64,000 bases of DNA from Leishmania infantum JPCM5 (lineage: Eukaryota; Euglenozoa; Kinetoplastea; Trypanosomatida; Trypanosomatidae), in contig NC_009420.2 of the NCBI RefSeq assembly GCF_000002875.2, positions 1,464,951-1,528,950 on the forward strand, given 5' to 3'. The position numbers and the translations under genes were made by a program. The notes under the pieces are model-generated. The model saw nothing but the letters and a program-made list of their open reading frames with translations, was not told the DNA's origin and ran no database searches. Positions 29,775 to 39,041 of this stretch are shown here, one piece after another. Numbering within the stretch: the stretch's first letter is position 1; the number at the start of each line of letters is the position of its first letter.

Positions 29775-32700
29775 ATGAGTGAGGCTGGTGGCTACTCGAC
29801 CCTCCTCGAGCTATGTATGCACATGAATGCCGAGGCACCGGCACCGAGCAGGCATGCCAGTCACTCTGATGCTTCTTCGACTCAGTGCTTGTCCTCCTCA
29901 CCGCTAGCGGAGGCCTCCACCGTCATGACAGGGCCGGACGCTGTCAACTCAAAGCCGAGCGGCTCCGACGCTGCCGCTGCTGCTGCTTCTGTCGCCTCAC
30001 TTCCTCACTTCCACTTCCCGCCCGCCAAGCGGGCTCCCCAGTTCCCCTCCCTCCTCCTCGGCAGCGAGGTGGAGCAGAGACGAGGCGATGAAAATTTTGA
30101 CTTGCACGCGAAGAAAGGGGTGACGGTGCCGACTGCTCCATTCAATCTCATGTCGCGGCGGGCGACGCTGCCCTTCACCGCCGCTGCCACCTGCCACGGC
30201 GTCGGAGGCGCAACCGCGTCGGAAGGCGACCTCCGGCTTGCCCTGACGACTCCGGTGGGCGACTCCAAGGCCATTTACGGACAGAGCCCCACGCGTAGTT
30301 TGAATCACTCCAGAGTCATGCGCGCACCAGCGATGGTGGCCGACGATGCACACCAGCAGTGGCGCCTCGACCGCCTCGCCTCCTCTGGCAGGGCGCTCGC
30401 GGGCGAGGATGCCGCAGAAGACGCCGCTGCTGCTAAGCAAGGCAGACCTTCGCTGAGCGACAACCTCATGAGCCCTGTCGGTGCCGTTCGCGGTGATGGT
30501 GGAGCCGGGCAATCGATCGATGTGGCGCGCACGCCGCACTCATTCATCAGCGAAGCTGGCACCTTTCTCGGCGCGGTGGAGATGTCAGATGAGGAGGATT
30601 ACCTCTCGAACCTGGGTGCGACGAGGAGACCAGATGCCTCCTCCAGCGCCGACAGCGTCGCAGCGGCGGCGGCCGACGTCAGTGCTCTGGGCAACGACAT
30701 CGACTCCTCGCCGCCATCCTGTGCCTGTGCATGTATGAGGGGCTGCCCAGATCCAAATTGTGTCTCTCATATGCTGGACATAACAGTGTCACCCAAGGCG
30801 GCGCAGATAGGGGTGCCGCCAAAGGCCTCTGCCCCTGCTGCGTCTGCGCAGCTCACACACCAACGCTTGTCCTTGTCGACGCCTGGCGGAGGCACTTCGG
30901 CAACAACGATTCCTACCACGGCGGCCGCCACACCGCCCACCGCTCATGCCGGAGATGATGCGCACCCGCCCGAACCGTTCCCCGACGCGGGACAAGGTGC
31001 AGCCCCTTTTCCCCACAGCGACCGAGAGGACACGCGGGTGGGTGGAGAGGGCGTCTTCGACGTCAGCGGCGACCCTACTGCGGCGGCCTGCATTCAGGCT
31101 AAACTTCTATCGACTGCGCATGACGCCTTAACGGTCCAGCACGATGCGAGCGGTGGCGACAAGCGAAGTGCTCCTTGCCCCGGCGTGTCAGGTATGGGAG
31201 TGGGAACGTCCACTGAGCACGATGCCAGACTAAGTTTCACAATACCCATCAACCTTGTACAGGCAAACACGCTCCTGCTCACCGATACGATAAGCGAGGT
31301 GTACACGAGCTCCTTTGCCACGGTGACCACTAGCAAGTCTACCCAGGAGTCCTCCTCGTCGACGCAGCTTCTGGGCTCGCGTGAAGGTGCCAGCATCGCT
31401 GCTAGCGTCTCGGCTCCGCGTTCGCTGCAGCAGCATAATTCCTTCGGCACATGCACCACCGTCCCCAAGCTGGGAAGCCCACTGCAGCTGACAGAGGAGC
31501 TGCAGGGGCAGAAGCAGGAGCCTCGGCACCCCTCGTCCTCTCCTCGTGACGCCTTCGACATCGACGAACATAGCTTCTTCCAGGTTTCTGGCGGTGCCCC
31601 AGCCGCTGCGGTGACAGGTCCATCGTCTTCGCCGTTGCCGTTCTCTCGGTTATCGCCGGGGCCCCCTTCATCGCCACCATTTGCGCGCGCGCAGCGCCGT
31701 GGCATCGTTGCTGCCTTAGCAGAAATGGAGCTGCGTCCCAAGGAAGAGGTCGTGGTGAAAAGATGCGAGATACCTGACGAAGAGAAAACCACCACCGTCA
31801 ACGCTGTGTGGCCTCCTCGCTTACTGTGGAAGGGCCCGGACCGGGCAGCCGAGGACTGCCGCGATCTTTCCGATGCCGTATTCACAGTACCGGCCACGGA
31901 CAGCAGCCGCGCTGCACGAGTGCATGCGGAGTCCCCGGGAGACGACGCCGACTTGGCGGACTCCGCCGGGGCATTCTTCCTGGCTTTTCAGTCAAAACTA
32001 AGCAAGTGTTTGACCTGGGTGGGCCGCAGGTATCAAGGCGTAGTGCGCCGAACTTCTGATGCAGCCGGAGAAGAGCAGTCGTTGCAGCAGCAGCCATTGG
32101 AGTCGCCGACGAGGCGCAGCTGCGCCCCTCAGAGGAAGTCAAATGATGGATCCAGTGGGCACCGTGTCTCTTTCCCACCCGGGGACAGTGCGGAGGCGGT
32201 CGACAACGGCAGCGCAGCCTTCTACGATGCCCGATCCTTGAAGCGCGAGTCGTCGCACCTCTCTGTCGCCCTCTCGCTCAGCACGTCGCAGGTTAACTCA
32301 AGCTACGATGGTGAGCGGTCGCGACACTCCGTGGTGCAGGAGGCGCTGTGCGGACTGGCCACTCCGCGGAACGGCGGCGGAAACAACACCTGGTACAGCG
32401 TGGGCTGGCAGATGGAACCACGAGGGACGGGGCGTGTGACTAACGGATCCATGCAGCTGCGCCGCTTCATCACGGCGTCGCCGCTATCGCCCTCGACTCG
32501 CGACGCGCCCTTTCCCACGTCTTCTGGAGAGCGGCTCTGCGGCTCGACGACGCCGCCGAACCTGTCCCTCTCTGCTGAGTCTCTGACATCCACCTTTAAT
32601 GCGCTGACGACACAGATTTTCAGCGATGGCGCCGTGCAGCGCCTCTCGCGCAGCCTGGGCGGCGCCCTGAACAGCAGCGCCAGCGGCACTAGCATGTCGG

Positions 32701-33047
32701 GCGACCATTACAGCATGTCGCTTCCTTCGTCTAACGACCGCCACAGCCGCATGAGCAACTCTAACACAAGCGCCATTGCCGACGACCGTTACCGCGACAC
32801 GCTGTATCGCCTCTTCCGCCATCCCCCGAGCAGCCTCATAGGCGACCTCACGGAGTGCTACGAGGCCTACAAAGCCATGGCCACCTCCTCGAACGGACAT
32901 CACGTGCTGAACTGGGGCGAGCTCGGCCTTCTTCTGCAACCAGAGGACTACATTGATTACCGCGCTCTCTTCCCACCCTACCATTTCGTTACCTTTGCCG
33001 ACTTTGTAGAGTTTGTGGAGGTGCTGTCGTTGCGCTACCACCGTTGA
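29775..33047 (+). CDS. Large low-complexity protein with C-terminal degenerate EF-hand pair
   Basis: A 1090-residue protein, mostly Ser/Ala/Pro/Gly-rich and probably disordered; I do not recognise a named family. A small Cys-rich patch (CACACMRGCPDPNC) sits at about residue 316-329. The only compact part is the last 85 residues, starting DDRYRDTLYRLFRHPP. It contains helix-loop-helix elements: the loop SSNGHHVLNWGE has hydrophobic position 8 and Glu at position 12 as in an EF-hand but lacks Asp at position 1, and a second half-loop reads HFVTFADFVEF. This suggests a non-calcium-binding EF-hand-like pair. The ATG at 29775 begins the frame. Third-position GC bias extends through the whole frame, so the low-complexity part is coding. 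Confidence 0.82.
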   Translation: MSEAGGYSTLLELCMHMNAEAPAPSRHASHSDASSTQCLSSSPLAEASTVMTGPDAVNSKPSGSDAAAAAASVASLPHFHFPPAKRAPQFPSLLLGSEVEQRRGDENFDLHAKKGVTVPTAPFNLMSRRATLPFTAAATCHGVGGATASEGDLRLALTTPVGDSKAIYGQSPTRSLNHSRVMRAPAMVADDAHQQWRLDRLASSGRALAGEDAAEDAAAAKQGRPSLSDNLMSPVGAVRGDGGAGQSIDVARTPHSFISEAGTFLGAVEMSDEEDYLSNLGATRRPDASSSADSVAAAAADVSALGNDIDSSPPSCACACMRGCPDPNCVSHMLDITVSPKAAQIGVPPKASAPAASAQLTHQRLSLSTPGGGTSATTIPTTAAATPPTAHAGDDAHPPEPFPDAGQGAAPFPHSDREDTRVGGEGVFDVSGDPTAAACIQAKLLSTAHDALTVQHDASGGDKRSAPCPGVSGMGVGTSTEHDARLSFTIPINLVQANTLLLTDTISEVYTSSFATVTTSKSTQESSSSTQLLGSREGASIAASVSAPRSLQQHNSFGTCTTVPKLGSPLQLTEELQGQKQEPRHPSSSPRDAFDIDEHSFFQVSGGAPAAAVTGPSSSPLPFSRLSPGPPSSPPFARAQRRGIVAALAEMELRPKEEVVVKRCEIPDEEKTTTVNAVWPPRLLWKGPDRAAEDCRDLSDAVFTVPATDSSRAARVHAESPGDDADLADSAGAFFLAFQSKLSKCLTWVGRRYQGVVRRTSDAAGEEQSLQQQPLESPTRRSCAPQRKSNDGSSGHRVSFPPGDSAEAVDNGSAAFYDARSLKRESSHLSVALSLSTSQVNSSYDGERSRHSVVQEALCGLATPRNGGGNNTWYSVGWQMEPRGTGRVTNGSMQLRRFITASPLSPSTRDAPFPTSSGERLCGSTTPPNLSLSAESLTSTFNALTTQIFSDGAVQRLSRSLGGALNSSASGTSMSGDHYSMSLPSSNDRHSRMSNSNTSAIADDRYRDTLYRLFRHPPSSLIGDLTECYEAYKAMATSSNGHHVLNWGELGLLLQPEDYIDYRALFPPYHFVTFADFVEFVEVLSLRYHR

Positions 33048-33797
33048 CAGTGGGCGGTGTGGGTATGGGGGAGTGACACGCATGGAGACCCTCGATGCCC
33101 ATGTCGACATTTACGGCTCTCCTCCGGCCTCCTCTTGGCACCGATTCGCAGTTTCGTGCACGCAATCGGTCGGAAATCAACGGTTGCAACGGCAGCAACA
33201 ACGCGCAAATAAAAGATTTGATGCCGGCCAGGAAAAATGGGAAACATTACGCTGCTTTGTTTCCTCGGCCTGCAGCCCTCTTCCATGCGCTGCAGGCTGA
33301 CGCAGGTGCTCCAGCCGTAGGGGCGAGCATGCACATCAGCCCCTGAACCCCTCCCCCACATCTGTTTTCAGCACGCGCCGCTGTATCTCGCACGAGGACA
33401 TCTCATTCTTTTATTTCTTTCTTCCCCACAGGTGTGCCGCGGATTTTATCATTCATCCTTACCTTCCTTCGAAACCACACATCATTCACTTTCGTTTTTG
33501 TTTTTTTGTTGTTGTTCTCTAAGTTCTCACGTCCAGCACATTTCTTTTGTTCTGCGTTCTTCCCTCATTTCACTTCCTCGCACCTCGCTGCTATTTTTTT
33601 TTTCCTTTCTGCTCTTCCTCGCTGATGTACAGGTTGTAGACCACCCGACGCTTTTTTTCCTTTTCCTTTTCTTCTCTCTGCCTTCGTCTTATGTTTCACT
33701 GCTTGGGATTGCTGTTGTTGCTGCTGCTTCGGTTTTTCCCTCGCCCTCTCCTCTGCTCCATCTTTGTTGCTCATGTGGGCTCTCCCCCCTCCCTTTT
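33048..33797. other. Intergenic region, pyrimidine-rich
   Basis: 3'UTR-like to about 33360, then strongly T/C-rich to 33797 where CCCTTTTAG forms a good acceptor-like AG (33798-33799). No gene seen. Confidence 0.5.
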
Positions 33798-33799
33798 AG

Positions 33800-34830
33800 G
33801 GTTCCCACTCCACTCCCAACGTGGCACTCCCCGCCTCCTGTTTGCGGCGAGGGCTGCCGATCCGGCGTTGTGCCCGGTATGCGACGCGAGACTCGCGGAC
33901 TACTCTGCGCTTATAGCACATCTCATTTCACGCTGTGATCTCGAACGCAGCGATGTGATTCCACACACACAGACACACACACACGCACCTCACTTGCGCT
34001 GCATGGACTTCCCTTCTCGGGTGTCTATGGCTGGCCCTTCCTGTGCCATTCCTTCAGGACGACAGGCTGTGAGCTCTTTGCGCGCAGACACATGCTTATC
34101 GGCGGGACCCTTCCGCTTGCCCCACCTACTCCTATGAGAGGCGTGTGGGCTCAGAGGAGGGCGGAATGCCGGTGCCGCCACAGGATCGTGGCAGCGTTCC
34201 ACGTGGCGCGGCACACGCGTGCTGGCCATCCAGCCACGCCGCCCTGACAGCAACGTCACCCTGCAACATCGCCGAGGATGCGGTAGTGCGAGCCGTGCGC
34301 GCAGGCGCTTTCGGGCACCGCTGGCAAGGCGCATCGCATCCAAAAGAGGCGCAAAGAGATCTACCCCTATGGGCCCCACAGCGCGTGTGTGCAAAGTATG
34401 CGGCATCCCCTACGTCCGACTGGCTTGGCTGATGAGGCGCAGATGCCGGGAGCATGACGCGAACGCGCCGGGCTGCACCATTGAGTCCTCCACACTCCAA
34501 TGTGGCGCGTCTGCAAACCGCATTAGGAGATGCCGCGGCTTGAAGCGGCTCAGAGAGAAGTACGGCAAACAGGCCGAGCGCAAAGTCTCGGAGGGCCATG
34601 ACCGGAAGGTGGCCAACTTCCTCCTCGAGCTCATCCGGCATGCGTCGGGGCGACCGCTCCCCCCCCCTCCCCCGCTTCCCCTATTACACGCACGGCAGAC
34701 GCCACCGCCTCCGCCTTCGAGCAGCACCCTGGACGCGGCCCACGTTGGATCAAGATGTGCAGCTCACCCGAGTGTCTCTCGGATGCTGATCGCGCCGCAC
34801 GTATGCGCGAAGGAAAGGACGAGGTAGGGC
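33800..34830 (+). pseudogene. Broken zinc-finger reading frame, possible retroposon 3' remnant
   Basis: One frame is open across this stretch except for a single TGA at 34135-34137. Before the stop it encodes LCPVCDARLADYSALIAHLISRC (33867-33935), a C-x2-C-x12-H-x4-C finger. After the stop it encodes a second, related module, CKVCGIPYVRLAWLMRRRC (about 34391-34447), in which Arg replaces the His, then a basic helical region (RGLKRLREKYGKQAERKV) and a poly-Pro tract. No ATG opens the frame after the acceptor-like AG at 33798-33799. Tandem Cys2His2-type fingers with basic spacers occur at the C-terminus of ingi/L1Tc-clade retroposon proteins, so a DIRE-type remnant is one explanation; a decayed host gene is another. 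The function is lost in either case. Confidence 0.35.
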
Positions 34831-36126
34831 AAGAAGAGCCCGCTGGGCGCACTGCCCCGATTGGACGGCAGCATCATTCGTCCAAGACACCTAGGAGCTA
34901 GCGGGAATGCGACAGAGGCGGGTGAACTGCGTTTGCATGGGTCTACGAATTTATTTGTTCGCGGTGGCGTGGGCACGTAAAAGGAAACAAAAAGGGAAAC
35001 AAATGATTTTTTTTTCTCGCTTTCTTCCCCCTCGCGGTGGCCCTGGCGCCTGCATGCGTGTGTGTGTTTCTACATGTATATATGTGTTTATAATATCTTG
35101 TCCCACTGCACTTGTGCCAGCTGGCGTGTATGTGTGTGTGTGACAGCGGATGCCGCTGTGTTTTCGTTGTCTTATGGTTTTTTTTCTTTTTCGGCCCCAC
35201 TCCCCCTCTCCTCCTCCTCCTCTCCCTTGTCTGCATCCTTCCCTGTTTTCGCTTTTTTTGTTGTTGTTGCTGCTGAGGTTTAGCTTTTTTGTCGTCGTTG
35301 ATATTTTTATCCGTATTGGCTTTTGAGTGCGTACTCATGTGGCGTTACCTTCCCAAACCCTCTCATTTCCCTTTTGCCGTGCTCGCACAAGGGAGAGCAG
35401 CTGAGGGGAGATGGGGAGCGATGAATGGTAAACGACAAAAAAAATGACGAAGAGGCGGTCAGGTTCGAGAAGTCACAGCAGGCTGATCGAATCGGTGGCT
35501 CCGTACCGTTCACGAAAAAAAAAAGGACGAGAAACAATATTTTGAACCCGCTCCCCTTTCCCCCGGAGGAGCATGCAGGCATACACATATACAGGTCCTC
35601 ACAAGCCGTCTGTCTGTGTCTCTCTGCCGCTCGCTCATGTGCAACATTCTCGTCCCGAAGTCGACTTGTGCCCGCTTCTTGGGACCTATCTTCTGTGTCG
35701 CATTGCAAAGACGCATCGATCCGCCTCTTCTCTCCGGTGCTTGTGCTGCGGTGTGGAGTCTCTGCGAGCTTGCACGAGTGAAAAGAAAGGTCCACAAACC
35801 ACCATCCAAGTCATCTGTGTGCGGTCCAACCTCCGGGCCTCTTCTTCCGACCTCGCCCGAGAGTTTCTCTCTTCCAGGCAAGCCCGCATTCGCTCAGGTT
35901 GGAGGGTTGTCTCTACATCCAGGTGAAGATGCTCTTTGCCGCTTGTTGTCGTCTCTCCCGTGCTTCGCCCTTTCTCGCGCTCGTATCGTCGCCTTTTTTT
36001 TGTCCTCGTTTCCCATTGCCGCTCCCAAGAGGGCCTCTTTCTTTCGCTTTTCCTTCTCTTGCCTGCCCCCCTCTCTCGAATCCGAGGAGTGAATCTAACC
36101 TTAGTGCTCTGGTAAACCTGCGCACC
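34831..36126. other. Intergenic region
   Basis: T-rich and TG-rich 3'UTR-like sequence followed by C/T-rich sequence from about 35940 to 36080. The frame leading into the next gene includes ATG at 35929, but it lies within the pyrimidine tract expected to precede the trans-splice site. No gene seen. Confidence 0.5.
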
Positions 36127-37539
36127 ATGCCTGCAACCACGGCACGCGCTAAGAGACCTTCAGCGGGGACTAAGAAGCCGTCCACAGCTGATAGCGCTTT
36201 TCCAAAGATACGCGGCCGCCATGCGGCCGCCGCAACGGCGCCTCTCTCTTTTGCACCACGTGCGGGCAACGCCGCACAGGCGTCTCTTACGCGAGCGTCG
36301 GTACCTCTCATTCTCGTGCCGGGCTCGGGTGCCGATACCGTTAGCGCTGCGGCATCGCAGCTGCGGAACGCGTCAGGCTCGGTTGCCAGTAGCGGCGGCG
36401 CGGCGAGCGCAAAGAAGACCTCCGTTGCTGCTCCACGGCCTCCCTTGTCGAAGCCTGCCCGCGGCGGCGGCCACGGTGGCCGCGGAGGAGGCAAGGGCGG
36501 CGCCGCCGGTGGTAGCTCGAAGCGTGGTGGCGCATCGCGCGGCACTTCTGTCACCTCGCGAGGAACACGGTCTACGTCCAAGACACGTCGCTCCACGACG
36601 TCGCGTGGCCGAGGTCGAGGTCGCGGCAAGCGCCGCGGAAACAGTGGGCGGCAGCGGCATCAGCTACAGGTTATCGCCGCCAGCATGGAAGCTCTGAAGG
36701 AGCAGGAGCAGGCGCTGCGACACAGCGTAGAGGTGGAGGAGGAACTCGAGCTTGAAAGCTATCGCCCCATCTACAATGTGCTGCTGATGGAGATGGTGCG
36801 GGGCCAGGTGGAGCAGGTGAACCGCCGCCAGCGAAGGCTGAACGAAATGCTAGAGGCTTTCAAGGAGGAGGGCCTGCTTGGCGGCGGCGGCATCGGGCTG
36901 CACGACGAGCGACAGATCGACGCCCTCGTGAAGCGGCTACGCGCGCGGCTGCATACCGACGAAGCCTCGGAGCTGGAGACACTCAAAACAAACAACAGCA
37001 ACCTCAAGCATAGCCTCGATGAAATCAAACTGGCCATGGAGAAGAAGAATAGCGAGATGGAGGTGCTGCGCGCCAACTACGCACGCAAGCTGGCTAGGAC
37101 GGATGTAGAGAACGACGCGGTGCGGGCGAAGGTGGAGGCCGCTCTGCACGCCTCTACCCTCGATGTAGAGCGCATGAAGCGGGAACTGAGCCACCGCATC
37201 GACATCGCGTGCGCCTCCATCCGCACGCCGCGCTACAACACCTCGATGGGGGCGCTGCGAGATCTGGTGCAGCAGGCGCAGGAGGAGGTGCAGCGGCACC
37301 ACGATGAGCTGACAAGGCTGGTGGTGTCCATTGGCGCAAAGGATACCTTCCTCAAGCACGAGTCTGAGACGATGCACTCGAATCTGCCTTCAGCGTACCG
37401 AACCGAACTGCGAAAGATGGAAAAGGACCAGCTGCTGAACCTGCTAGACGTGCTTAGCTTTCAAGAGGGTGTGGTTGATACTATCGGCAAGGCAATCTAC
37501 ATCATTACAGAGGCGCAGCACAAGACGGCTGTTGTGTAG
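36127..37539 (+). CDS. RG-rich coiled-coil protein, unknown function
   Basis: A 470-residue protein not assigned to a family. Residues 1-110 are basic and Ala/Ser-rich. Residues about 112-178 are an Arg/Gly tract (RGGGHGGRGGGKGG, then repeated SRG and RGRGRGRGKRR) of the type bound by nucleic acid and methylated by arginine methyltransferases. From about 180 to 455 the sequence is almost continuous coiled coil (EALKEQEQALRHSVEVEEELELE, then QVEQVNRRQRRLNEMLEAF), ending in a globular-looking block, YRTELRKMEKDQLLNLLDVLSF. The ATG at 36127 is preferred because the earlier in-frame ATG at 35929 lies in a pyrimidine tract and would add a Phe/Leu/Pro-rich extension typical of translated intergenic DNA. 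A chromatin, RNA or cytoskeletal role cannot be told apart. Confidence 0.82.
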   Translation: MPATTARAKRPSAGTKKPSTADSAFPKIRGRHAAAATAPLSFAPRAGNAAQASLTRASVPLILVPGSGADTVSAAASQLRNASGSVASSGGAASAKKTSVAAPRPPLSKPARGGGHGGRGGGKGGAAGGSSKRGGASRGTSVTSRGTRSTSKTRRSTTSRGRGRGRGKRRGNSGRQRHQLQVIAASMEALKEQEQALRHSVEVEEELELESYRPIYNVLLMEMVRGQVEQVNRRQRRLNEMLEAFKEEGLLGGGGIGLHDERQIDALVKRLRARLHTDEASELETLKTNNSNLKHSLDEIKLAMEKKNSEMEVLRANYARKLARTDVENDAVRAKVEAALHASTLDVERMKRELSHRIDIACASIRTPRYNTSMGALRDLVQQAQEEVQRHHDELTRLVVSIGAKDTFLKHESETMHSNLPSAYRTELRKMEKDQLLNLLDVLSFQEGVVDTIGKAIYIITEAQHKTAVV

Positions 37540-39041
37540 GAACATCTAGTGTGACTGTGCCGTTCAAGCGCGAGCACCTGCGCCGTCTCCCCGAGTCTGT
37601 GTGTGGGTGCAGTGGTGATGGCGGTTCCTTTGGTGTCCTCCACGCACTCTGCGAAGCGCTTCGTCGGTACTCCTTCACATCTGGGGAGCTTCCTGCCGCC
37701 TTCAGGATGCCTGCAAGAGCGAGAGACCTGTGTACGCGTGTTAGTGCGTGTTGGCCGGGAGAGCAGAAGGGAGCACCACCATCATTCATGGTGACCGTGT
37801 GATATGCCCTCTTTTGTGGGTGTTTCCATTCCGTCTGTGTCTGCATTCTTTTTGTCCGATGAGATGTCTTGTGAGTTGCCACTTAACAAGCATCTAGGCG
37901 GCCGCAATGTGCTTTTTGGAATCACCTTTTTTTTTCGCATGTTGCTCTCGGCTTCGGTTTGTATGTATGTGTGGAGTGCGGATCTTTCCCACGTATTCTG
38001 CGTGCAGCACCACTGCTAGACGCACGGGCACGCGTGAAGACATAGGCACGAGGCACCGTAGAGAGGCGCAGCCTGGGGGAGGGGGATCTTGCCCAACCCC
38101 TTCTCTCCCTCCCTCCACCGGCCCCCGTGCTCTTTTTTTTTCCTTTTCTCTTTGAACGCCTTTTCCGTTTCTTCGGGCTGCTTTTCTTTTTCTCATGCCA
38201 TGTACACTAGCGCAGTGCCGACGTGCGCTGAGACGGCTTTTCCTTCTTACGCTCTTGTTACCAAGCTTGTGTTCGTGCAGGGAAGAGCGTGCCTACCGAA
38301 GTTTTTCGGTCAGCCTCAGAGCGTGCACGAGAGACAGCCACGCACACACACTGGTGTCCTTCGCTGTGCCTGAGTGCCCACTGCATCATGTACGCCACAT
38401 ACAGAAAAAGCAAAGAATGACGCTATGCCATCAGCGAAAATCACGATCGTGACGGTGCAAGAGGGGCCAGCTGCTTTGAAAAGTGCCAGTGAGCGGCGCG
38501 CAGAAGAAAAAAAAGGAGCCCTTCTGTTGCCGTCGCTGCCTCCTGCGTCTGTTGTCAGAGGCACTCGCGCTGGTGAAACGTCCGCCGTGGTGCACAACAC
38601 AGGATGAATAACGCCATTCCCATTTACTGTCTTGTCTGCCGTGATGCATGTCATGCCGAGAAGGTGCATTCTTCCGTCTGATGTCCTCTCTCTCTCATCT
38701 CCGCCTTCCTCCCCCTTCCCTGCCGCCTTATTGTCGTCACGGGGTAAGGGCCCCCTGCCGCTTCTCTGCCGCAGCCTCTGTATTCTTGAGACAGTGAGAG
38801 CAGCTGAATTTTCGAGCCCCCCCTCCTCCTCCTCTCTTCTTGCCACACGCAGGCGAAACGCGCACACTCAGACGCATTCCCGACTTCGGCTCATGTGTGC
38901 GCGTGCGTTTTATGCACTGCCCTGTCATCAAGTGCCACAGCTCACGCGATACGACGCTCCGGGCGTCAGGGCCAAACTCTCCACGAAAAATAGCTAGGAA
39001 CGTGGTGGCACGCCGGAAGCAAGGAAACGCAAAGAACTTCA
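37540..39041. other. Intergenic region
   Basis: 3'UTR-like sequence with several poly-T tracts (about 37926-37936 and 38131-38146), then mixed sequence and a C/T-rich acceptor zone at about 38690-38850. No gene seen. Confidence 0.5.
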
